A DNA stretch of 29,623 nucleotides from CAZUTO01 sp964623085 (lineage in GTDB: Bacteria > Pseudomonadota > Gammaproteobacteria > Pseudomonadales > GM7GCV1). The first letter of the stretch is position 1. Every line of letters begins with the position of its first letter. A program made the translations under genes and the position numbers. The stretch is from NCBI GenBank assembly GCA_964623085.1, contig CAZUTO010000022.1, forward strand, positions 1 to 29,623, given 5' to 3'. Shown one piece after another: positions 23,687 to 29,623 of the stretch. Under the pieces are notes generated by a model. The model saw only the letters and a list, made by a program, of their open reading frames with translations, was not told the DNA's origin and did no database searches.

Positions 23687-24394
23687 TTGGAAGCATCAGA
23701 CAACAAAAGCGACATCGAAAGTAGTGGCATCGAAAACATAGATCGATATCTTGCCTATTGTGACCACATTGCTTACACCGCTAAGACTACTATCATTAAC
23801 ACAGGCGATTTCGCTGACACCCTCTTTTATATTATAAAAGGCTCGGCAACAGTCATGGTCGAAGACGGTGACGGACGAGAAATTATTCTCGCCTACTTAT
23901 CAGAAGGCCAATTTTTCGGCGAACTTGGGATGTACGAAGAAAACGACGCAGTTCGGAGCGCTTGTGTCAAAGCTCGAAGCGATTGCGAAGTAGGTGTCAT
24001 GACTTACCAGCGTTTCAAGGAGCTCGCACGTGTTTATCCTTCACTGGTCAAAGCATTAGACTCTCAGGTGGCCAGCCGCCTAAAAAGCACCAGTAAGAAA
24101 GTATTAGATTTGGCCTTCTTAGATGTGACTGGCCGAGTTGCTAGCTGCTTGCTTGATTTATGCCAGCTACCTGAGGCAAGAGAAGTCGACGACGGTGTTC
24201 AAATTAAAGTCTCACGCCAAGAAATCGCACGAATTATAGGCTGTTCGCGTGAGATGGCCGGCCGCATTTTAAAAGATATGCAGGAGCTAGGGCTGATTCA
24301 AGCCAAGGGCATGCAAGTGGTTGTATTTGGCGCGGCAAAAAGAACACCTGCAGCCAACAACAGCGTCGAAAACGACGAAGACTTAGAAGAATAG
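23687..24394 (+). CDS. Second Crp-type regulator, diverged paralogue
   Basis: A 235-aa Crp paralogue, roughly half identical to the copy before it by eye. The cAMP-contact residues are kept: Glu79 in FGELG, Arg90-Ser91, and Thr135-Ser136 as in E. coli Crp. The recognition helix SRQEIARIIGCSREMAGR keeps Arg188, Glu189 and Arg193, so it should read similar DNA sites. The N-terminus is acidic and a C-terminal acidic tail (about 220-235) is added. The start is TTG 23687, with AAAGG nine bases upstream; the nearest in-frame ATG (23651) is closed by a stop. The 3' end overlaps trpC, read the other way, by 12 bp. Confidence 0.9.
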   Translation: MEASDNKSDIESSGIENIDRYLAYCDHIAYTAKTTIINTGDFADTLFYIIKGSATVMVEDGDGREIILAYLSEGQFFGELGMYEENDAVRSACVKARSDCEVGVMTYQRFKELARVYPSLVKALDSQVASRLKSTSKKVLDLAFLDVTGRVASCLLDLCQLPEAREVDDGVQIKVSRQEIARIIGCSREMAGRILKDMQELGLIQAKGMQVVVFGAAKRTPAANNSVENDEDLEE

Positions 24395-25177
24395 CTCTTG
24401 CAAACCAGCACCTGGATCTGAGCATCGCATAAAGGCTTCTCCGACCAAGAATCCGTTCACTCCCCTACTTCTCATCATTTGCACCTGTTCGCGGGTGCAA
24501 ATGCCGCTTTCTGTAATCACCAAACGACTGTCATCAATCGATGCCAATAATTCAAGTGTCGTCTCAAGTTTAGTTTCAAAATTATGTAGATTACGGTTAT
24601 TGATTCCAAGCAGCGGATTGTCTGTTTTTAAGGCAATGCTGAGCTCTTCTTGATCATGTACTTCGATTAAGACATGCAAACCCAGACGCACCGCAAGCTC
24701 GTAAAGTTCGAATAGTTTTTCTTGGGTGAGTGCCGCGACAATCAGTAAAATAGCGTCCGCACCTATATAGCGCGCTTCAAATACTTGATAAGCATCAACA
24801 GTAAAATCTTTACGCAATGTGGGTAAACTACTTGCCGCTCGAGCCTGTTTCAAAAAATCTTCCGAGCCCTGAAAATAATCTTTATCCGTCAGCACGGACA
24901 AACAGGCCGCGCCTGCATCTTCGTAGCTTCGCGCAATATCTTTGGGAACGAAATCTTGGCGAATCACTCCTTTACTTGGGGAAGCCTTCTTTACCTCCGC
25001 AATTACCGCTGGCTGTGCCACCGCAATTTTGGCCTGCAAAGCACCGGTAAAATTCCTTACTGCGCCTAAATCCTGAGTCAGTTCTTGTAGCTGTTCTATC
25101 GGACAGTCACGCTGCCGCTCCGCAATCTCTTCAAACTTTCGTCCACAAATTTTCTCAAGAACCGTTGGTAAGCTCAC
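24383..25177 (-). CDS. trpC: Indole-3-glycerol phosphate synthase
   Basis: Stand-alone IGP synthase of 264 aa (no fused TrpF), closing the indole ring in tryptophan synthesis. The TIM barrel shows AEVKKASPSKG (60-70), the catalytic Lys123 in LRKDF, INNRNL, and ITESGI near the end. It starts with GTG 25177, which overlaps the trpD stop as GTGA, so the two are translationally coupled. It is the last gene of trpEGDC, and its end overlaps the second crp gene. Confidence 0.96.
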   Translation of the reverse strand: MSLPTVLEKICGRKFEEIAERQRDCPIEQLQELTQDLGAVRNFTGALQAKIAVAQPAVIAEVKKASPSKGVIRQDFVPKDIARSYEDAGAACLSVLTDKDYFQGSEDFLKQARAASSLPTLRKDFTVDAYQVFEARYIGADAILLIVAALTQEKLFELYELAVRLGLHVLIEVHDQEELSIALKTDNPLLGINNRNLHNFETKLETTLELLASIDDSRLVITESGICTREQVQMMRSRGVNGFLVGEAFMRCSDPGAGLQELFF

Positions 25178-26205
25178 TCACTTAACCTCGATGCTGTCTG
25201 AGTAAATTCAATAAGCTCAGTGAGTTTCGCTCCTGCCAATCCTGACCCTATTGCATCCTGTGCCATCTGTACGCCCTGTTTTAAGCTACTGGCAATGCCA
25301 GCAACATAAATAGCGGCACCGGCGTTTAAGGCAATCATATCCGAGGCTAGACTGTCGCTCTCTTTCAGTGCGGCTTGTACTAACGCCAAACTTTCCTCGG
25401 CGGTATCAACCATGAGTGCATCCATAGGTGCAGACGACACACCCAAGTCTTCCGGCGTAATTTGGTATTCCTTAATTTCTCCATCTCGCAACTCTGCCAC
25501 CCATGTTGGCGCAGACAAACTAATCTCATCAAGCCCGTCCGTGGAATGCACCACTAATACATGCTCACTACCTAAGTTCCTCAATACTTCAGCGAGCGGT
25601 CTAACCCAATCTTTTGCAAACACCCCCAAAACTTGATTAGGTGCAGAGGCAGGATTAGTTAGTGGACCGAGTAAATTAAAGATAGTGCGTGTCGCCAGTT
25701 CTTTTCGTGGCCCGATGGCATGCTTCATCGCGCTATGGTGCGCCGGGGCAAACATAAACCCTACGCCGACGGTCTCGACACAGCGCGCAACCTGCTCGAC
25801 CTCAAGATTCAAAACCACCCCAGCGGCCTCTAGAAGATCAGCACTGCCAGTCTTTGAGCTGACAGATCGATTCCCATGCTTGGCAACCTGCACACCAGCC
25901 GCAGCGGCAGCAATAGCACTCGCCGTAGAGACATTAAATAGACGCGCACCGTCACCGCCCGTGCCACATGTATCAACAAGGTTTTCAGATTGAAGTGGTA
26001 CTTTCGTAGCCAATTCTCGCATCACCTTGGCTGCGCCAGTTATTTCATCAACGGTCTCGCCTTTGGCTCGAAGTGCTATCAGGAAGCCACCAATTTGTGC
26101 ATCTGTTGCTTCGCCAGACATAATGACGCGCATGACAGATTGCATCTGCTCTGCGGTTAAGTCTCTGTCTTCCAGCAATGTTGCCAGCGCACCTTGAATA
26201 TTCAT
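25174..26205 (-). CDS. trpD: Anthranilate phosphoribosyltransferase
   Basis: Transfers phosphoribose from PRPP to anthranilate. The PRPP loop DTCGTGGDG (78-86) and the anthranilate-site KHGNRSVSSKTGSADLLE (109-126) are intact in a 343-aa protein of normal length. It starts 48 bp after trpG with an AAGAGA ribosome site. It is not fused to TrpG, unlike in enteric bacteria but like Pseudomonas. Confidence 0.97.
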   Translation of the reverse strand: MNIQGALATLLEDRDLTAEQMQSVMRVIMSGEATDAQIGGFLIALRAKGETVDEITGAAKVMRELATKVPLQSENLVDTCGTGGDGARLFNVSTASAIAAAAAGVQVAKHGNRSVSSKTGSADLLEAAGVVLNLEVEQVARCVETVGVGFMFAPAHHSAMKHAIGPRKELATRTIFNLLGPLTNPASAPNQVLGVFAKDWVRPLAEVLRNLGSEHVLVVHSTDGLDEISLSAPTWVAELRDGEIKEYQITPEDLGVSSAPMDALMVDTAEESLALVQAALKESDSLASDMIALNAGAAIYVAGIASSLKQGVQMAQDAIGSGLAGAKLTELIEFTQTASRLSE

Positions 26206-26253
26206 TTGTCTCTTATATCGTCTATATCTTTTATTTCTATGCTGTTTTTTGCA

Positions 26254-26853
26254 CTAAGCCCTTGAGCCACTTGAAGAACCTTCTAGAAAGTTTCGAAGAA
26301 GATCATGACCATGTTGAGTCAAAATAGACTCTGGGTGAAACTGAACGCCTTCAATATTCAGCTCTTTATGCCTCACGCCCATGATCGCCTCTAGCTGTTG
26401 ATCCTCGGTCTCAGTCCAAGCCGTAACTTCTAAACAATCTGGAAGGCTATCTTTTTCAATGACAAGAGAATGATAGCGAGTAGCATCGAACGGTTGGCTC
26501 AGTCCTGAAAACACGCCCTCACCGCGGTGATGAATACTAGATATCTTGCCATGCATCACTTTGTTTGCCCGCACTATTCGGCCGCCAAACGCCTGTCCAA
26601 TACTCTGGTGCCCAAGACATATTCCCAAAATCGGCAAGCGACCGGAAAAAGTTTTAATAACATCCACCGACACCCCTGCTTCGTTTGGTGTGCATGGGCC
26701 TGGTGAAATAACAATTTTCTCTGGATTAAGTGCTTCAATTTCACTAAGCGACAACTCATCGTTGCGAATCACTTTTATATCGGCGTCGAGTTCCATTAAA
26801 TACTGCACAACGTTGTAAGTGAAGGAGTCGTAATTGTCGATCATCAGAATCAT
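26254..26853 (-). CDS. trpG: Anthranilate synthase component II (glutamine amidotransferase)
   Basis: Supplies ammonia from glutamine to TrpE; such proteins can also serve aminodeoxychorismate synthase (PabA). The 199-aa class I amidotransferase has the triad Cys79 (LGICLGHQ), His173 and Glu175 (VQFHPES), plus MIDNYDSFTYN at the N-terminus. ATG 26853 overlaps the trpE stop (ATGA), with an AAGGAG ribosome site eight bases upstream inside trpE, which settles this start over the longer open frame. Confidence 0.95.
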   Translation of the reverse strand: MILMIDNYDSFTYNVVQYLMELDADIKVIRNDELSLSEIEALNPEKIVISPGPCTPNEAGVSVDVIKTFSGRLPILGICLGHQSIGQAFGGRIVRANKVMHGKISSIHHRGEGVFSGLSQPFDATRYHSLVIEKDSLPDCLEVTAWTETEDQQLEAIMGVRHKELNIEGVQFHPESILTQHGHDLLRNFLEGSSSGSRA

Positions 26854-28340
26854 GACTCTGACTCCTTCGAAGAAGACTGCACCATCGAGGCGGCAGTTAG
26901 CATCGCTCTCGCCTTGTTCATTGTCTCTTTCCACTCTAGCCGAGGCACCGAGTCAGCCACAATGCCGCCACCAGCCTGAACATAGAGTGTGTTGTTCTTA
27001 ATCACACCAGTACGAATTGCAATGGCCATATCCATATCGCCGTTCCACCCAAGACATCCCACCGCACCACCATAGATTCCTCGCTTCACCTGCTCCAACT
27101 CATCGATAATTTCCATTGCACGAATTTTTGGTGCGCCACTCAACGTGCCAGCTGGGTGCGCCGCCCGCAGCACATCCATTGCGTCCAAATCATCATTGAT
27201 CTGACCAATGACGTTCGAGGTGATATGCATGACGTGTGAGTATCTTTCTACCACCATCTGCTCGGTAACGTTAACGGAGCCAGCCTTTGACACTCGGCCA
27301 CAGTCGTTGCGGCCAAGATCAATCAACATAAGATGCTCGGCAATTTCTTTAGGGTCATCTAACATATCCTGTTCCATTGCCAGATCATCTTCTTCCGTCT
27401 TGCCTCGACGCCTAGTGCCGGCAATGGGCCTAACCGTCACCTCACCATGATCCAAACGCGCCAAAATTTCAGGTGACGCGCCAACAATATGGAAATCATC
27501 CAAATCCAAATAGTACATATAAGGAGAGGGGTTCACTGTGCGCAATGCGCGATAAAGACTAACCGGGTCCTCACTAAAAGGCATGCTCATGCGCTGAGAT
27601 GGAACGACCTGCATCACATCTCCGGCACGGCAATACTCTTTAATCTTTTCAACGGCCGCCTCATAGTCTTCCTTACCCATGCTGGATTTAAGATTGCTTT
27701 CATCCAGATTTGGCGCGCCTAAGTGCACCTTGCCAAGCGACGGTGTCGCAGCAAGTAAATCCTCCTGCATCGCATCGAGCCGTGCACAAGATTTTTCATA
27801 CGAATCAGGGTCACTGACATCCGCATGTGATATCAAAGATAGCGTCCCAGAAAAATTATCAAAAATAACCAAATCATCCGAGAGCATTAACAGAATATCG
27901 GGCACAGCCAATTCGTCCTCGGGAACAGAGTGCCTTAATCGGGGTTCAACATAACGAACGACGTCATAACCGATATAACCAACCAGCCCACCGGAAAACC
28001 GCGGAAGCTGCTCTAGTTCTGGTACTGAAAATTCGGATTGGTATCGCTGAATGTATTCCAGCGGATCTTCCATCGAGAGCTCTTCGACAACCTGCCCTTC
28101 AACTTCGCGAACAATCTGTTCACCAGAAATCCGAATAACTTCGCGAGCCGGTAGGCCGATAATAGAATATCGCCCCCACTTTTCACTAGATTCAACAGAT
28201 TCGAATAAATAGGTATAGGGCTTATTCGCAAGTTTGGAATAAACACTTAGCGGCGTATCTAAGTCAGCCAAGAGTTCCCGCACAACAGGAATGCGGCGAA
28301 AATTCTGGGATTTGAACTCAGCAAATTGCTCAGGGGACAT
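26850..28340 (-). CDS. trpE: Anthranilate synthase component I
   Basis: Makes anthranilate from chorismate with ammonia from TrpG. The chorismate-binding domain shows PIAGTRRRG, IDLGRND, HPAGTLSGAPK and QAGGGIVADS. The N-terminal tryptophan feedback site is represented by LFES (45-48). The length of 496 aa is typical. It is the first gene of trpEGDC, coupled to trpG by an ATGA overlap. No convincing attenuator with multiple Trp codons is seen upstream, but TGTTATAACA, a perfect 10-bp palindrome, lies 22-31 bases before the start. Confidence 0.97.
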   Translation of the reverse strand: MSPEQFAEFKSQNFRRIPVVRELLADLDTPLSVYSKLANKPYTYLFESVESSEKWGRYSIIGLPAREVIRISGEQIVREVEGQVVEELSMEDPLEYIQRYQSEFSVPELEQLPRFSGGLVGYIGYDVVRYVEPRLRHSVPEDELAVPDILLMLSDDLVIFDNFSGTLSLISHADVSDPDSYEKSCARLDAMQEDLLAATPSLGKVHLGAPNLDESNLKSSMGKEDYEAAVEKIKEYCRAGDVMQVVPSQRMSMPFSEDPVSLYRALRTVNPSPYMYYLDLDDFHIVGASPEILARLDHGEVTVRPIAGTRRRGKTEEDDLAMEQDMLDDPKEIAEHLMLIDLGRNDCGRVSKAGSVNVTEQMVVERYSHVMHITSNVIGQINDDLDAMDVLRAAHPAGTLSGAPKIRAMEIIDELEQVKRGIYGGAVGCLGWNGDMDMAIAIRTGVIKNNTLYVQAGGGIVADSVPRLEWKETMNKARAMLTAASMVQSSSKESES

Positions 28341-28361
28341 GGAATCTTTCTACCTTGATTT

Positions 28362-28371
28362 TGTTATAACA
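28362..28371. promoter_or_regulatory. Palindrome upstream of trpE
   Basis: TGTTATAACA is a perfect 10-bp palindrome located just before the trpE ribosome site. It does not match the enteric TrpR operator core. A role as operator or -10 region is conjecture. Confidence 0.3.
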
Positions 28372-28431
28372 GCGGCGATCTAAGCCACATAAAGTGGTCA
28401 ATGCAACTAAGCCCGCCAACAAAATCGGAAG

Positions 28432-28563
28432 GTGCACTGTACGCTGCAAACAGCACTGAAAGCGCGTATAGAAAGAAGACGTCTAGACATGGATGCGATT
28501 CTAAAGAAAGTCACCATCGAATCCAATAGACGGGCTTCAATGAAATGCCCAGTGGGTCAATAA
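28432..28563 (+). CDS. Possible small protein of 43 residues, unrecognised
   Basis: In the 310-bp gap between trpE and sfsA, the plus strand holds a GTG-started frame of 43 codons (internal ATG at 28489 giving 24 residues). The peptide is basic and helix-prone, with segments ALKARIERRRLDMDAILKKV and ESNRRASMKCPVGQ. GGAAGG overlaps the GTG, so the ribosome site is poor. A hairpin with a six-T run follows at once. I do not recognise the peptide; it may be a real small gene, a remnant of one, or chance. The rest of the gap (28341-28431 and 28587-28650) shows only the palindrome and no gene. Confidence 0.3.
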   Translation: MHCTLQTALKARIERRRLDMDAILKKVTIESNRRASMKCPVGQ

Positions 28564-28586
28564 GTGGCGCAATCCCACCATTTTTT
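28552..28586 (+). terminator. Terminator-like hairpin between trpE and sfsA
   Basis: GTGGG (28552-28556) pairs with CCCAC (28574-28578) over a 17-base loop, followed by CA and TTTTTT (28581-28586). It lies on the plus strand at the end of the possible small ORF. The loop is long for a rho-independent terminator. Confidence 0.4.
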
Positions 28587-28650
28587 CTACCTATGCTAAA
28601 GATAATCTCATCACGAGACTGCTCAATTCCTATCGCGCCTTTACAGACCG

Positions 28651-29367
28651 TTATTTGAGGACAAATTCGAGTTTGTTCGAGATTTTGAATTCAACAGGTG
28701 TCATCTCAACGCCATAGGCAATGACTTCCACCCCCTTAGCCATCACTTCTTCTAAAGTTTGACAATAAGCCGGATCAATCTCCCAGTTAGGCTGAACCTT
28801 GTTTATTCCCGTGTGTTGAGCGCAATAAAAAAGTACCGCACGGTGGCCCTGCTCAATAGCGTAAGCGAGTTCATACAAATGTTTTCGGCCACGCTCAGTA
28901 ACCGCATCAGGAAACACACCTACCCCACCTTTTATACCCATGGTGACATTTTTTACTTCAACAAAGCACTTGTCTGGACCATTTGAAAGGCAAAAGTCGA
29001 GCCGGCTATTTTGCAACCCAAACTTAACCTCGGATTGAATGGATTCATACTCAGCAACTTCTGGAACCATTCCATCCATCAATGCTTCTTTTACCAACTT
29101 ATTCGTGCGGGATGTATTGACGCCCGCCATTCCGCCAAATTCCGCCGAGACTGCTTCCAATGTATAAGCGAGCTTACGTTTTGGATTATCTGATCGCGAT
29201 ATCCAACACTCCGAGCCCTCCACAAGACAATTCTTCATACTGCCAGTATTCGCACAATGTGCGGTGATAAGTTCAGGAGCATTACACCCTTCTATCTCAA
29301 CGTCCGAGAAAAAGCGTTTATATCGACGAACAAATCGTCCAACAATGAGGCCAGAATCAAATTTCAC
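28651..29367 (-). CDS. sfsA: SfsA family protein (sugar fermentation stimulation)
   Basis: A 238-aa SfsA homologue, close in length to the E. coli protein (234 aa). Family hallmarks are ANTGSMKNC, SRTNKLVKEAL, LDFCLS and the nuclease-like FVEVKNVT, followed by FPDAVTERGRKHLYEL. The family has an OB-like N-terminal part and a PD-(D/E)XK-like C-terminal part; a role in DNA binding and maltose-gene control was proposed in E. coli, but the true function is unclear. It starts with GTG 29367, with AGGA seven bases upstream. Confidence 0.93.
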   Translation of the reverse strand: MKFDSGLIVGRFVRRYKRFFSDVEIEGCNAPELITAHCANTGSMKNCLVEGSECWISRSDNPKRKLAYTLEAVSAEFGGMAGVNTSRTNKLVKEALMDGMVPEVAEYESIQSEVKFGLQNSRLDFCLSNGPDKCFVEVKNVTMGIKGGVGVFPDAVTERGRKHLYELAYAIEQGHRAVLFYCAQHTGINKVQPNWEIDPAYCQTLEEVMAKGVEVIAYGVEMTPVEFKISNKLEFVLK

Positions 29368-29502
29368 TGGTCTATCCTACAACTTTTGCATATTTAGCTG
29401 TGATTTCCATACATTTAAAAGTACTGGAATCAGCACAGGGGTTCTGGTACCTTCGCGCTCGTATTTTTTTCAGTAAACGACATTCGTATCAGGAAAGATC
29501 AA

Positions 29503-29623
29503 ATGGCCAAAGCAGCGACGAAGGCTACAAAAACAACGGCAAAGAAAGCTACCAAGCCTAAAGCAACGAAGGCTACCAAAGCAGCAGCTAAGCCCAAAGC
29601 GACAAAGGCTACCAAAGCAGCAG
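29503..29623 (+). CDS. Lys/Ala/Thr-rich repeat protein, N-terminal part only
   Basis: The start ATG 29503 has a good ribosome site (AGGAAAG). The visible 40 residues are only Met, Ala, Lys, Thr and Pro, built from ATKATK and AAAKPK units; a 12-residue period is seen as a repeated 19-bp block. This is a histone H1-like basic tail. Position beside sfsA suggests DksA carrying a basic N-terminal extension, since sfsA and dksA are neighbours in many gammaproteobacteria, but here the gene is divergent from sfsA. A free histone-like protein is equally possible. The gene runs off the window end. Confidence 0.7.
   Translation, partial: MAKAATKATKTTAKKATKPKATKATKAAAKPKATKATKAA
29569..29623 (+). repeat. 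Tandem 36-bp coding repeat
   Basis: The 19-bp block beginning AAGGCTACCAAAGC is found at 29569-29587 and again at 29605-29623, 36 bp apart (12 codons). It encodes the Lys/Ala/Thr repeats of the truncated end-of-window protein and may continue beyond the window. Confidence 0.7.

Noticed and set aside
26854..26934. Longer trpG starting at 26934
   Set aside because: The added residues overlap trpE in another frame, whereas ATG 26853 has an AAGGAG site and gives the family N-terminus.
28364..28390. Short minus-strand ORF (MWLRSPLL) before trpE as a trp leader peptide
   Set aside because: Only one Trp codon, no ribosome site that I can see, and no alternative hairpins followed by a T-run before trpE.
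1..29623. CRISPR array, tRNA, rRNA, transposase, integrase or phage genes
   Set aside because: I saw no regularly spaced repeats, cloverleaf-like sequence or matching protein anywhere. Repeats seen are coding (Met/Gly, Ser/Glu, Lys/Ala).

Overview
The window looks like ordinary chromosome from a free-living, aerobic gammaproteobacterium, probably marine or environmental and in the wider Pseudomonas/Cellvibrionales neighbourhood. The grounds are a Vfr-type Crp next to an OsmC/YhfA-like gene and trpC, an 824-residue FadE-type acyl-CoA dehydrogenase with a membrane anchor, Coq7 (aerobic ubiquinone synthesis), and the gene string prmA / zinc-ribbon / dusB / fis / purH. I name no genus. I see no tRNA, rRNA, IS element, phage gene or CRISPR array.

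Layout. 1-2130 (+): a Tat-exported multicopper oxidase with a Met/Gly-rich insert, then a small four-helix membrane protein. 2166-8841 (-): a beta-oxidation operon in the order fadE, thiolase, fused hydratase/3-hydroxyacyl-CoA dehydrogenase, crotonase. It is divergent from an AraC-family regulator (8910-9923, +). 9942-11783 (-): phosphatidylserine synthase followed by a permuted-papain (YiiX-like) protein. 11915-17666 (+): aroQ, prmA, a zinc-ribbon DUF3426 protein, dusB, fis and purH, tightly packed with several start/stop overlaps and closed by a UUCG-loop terminator. The accBC genes often found between aroQ and prmA are absent. 17734-19111 (-): two exported proteins, a YHS-domain protein and a chalcone-isomerase-like protein, lying between purH and purD. 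19383-22228 (+): purD, purU and coq7. 22245-22658 (-): an OsmC/YhfA-like protein. 22844-24394 (+): two tandem Crp/Vfr-type regulators. 24383-28340 (-): trpEGDC as one operon. 28651-29367 (-): sfsA. 29503 to the end (+): the start of a Lys/Ala-repeat protein cut off by the window edge.

The genes form coherent pathways. Fatty acyl-CoA is oxidised by the four-gene fad operon, probably under the divergent AraC regulator. purH, purD and purU link purine synthesis to formyl-THF supply. trpE, trpG, trpD and trpC supply four of the enzymes from chorismate to indole-3-glycerol phosphate, and aroQ feeds the shikimate pathway upstream of them. The most unusual points are the duplicated Crp with cAMP-contact residues kept in both copies, a Fis with a histone-like basic tail, a possible leaderless pssA transcript, and an uncatalogued small ORF with a hairpin/T-tract between trpE and sfsA. 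I did not find a clear new multi-gene system.
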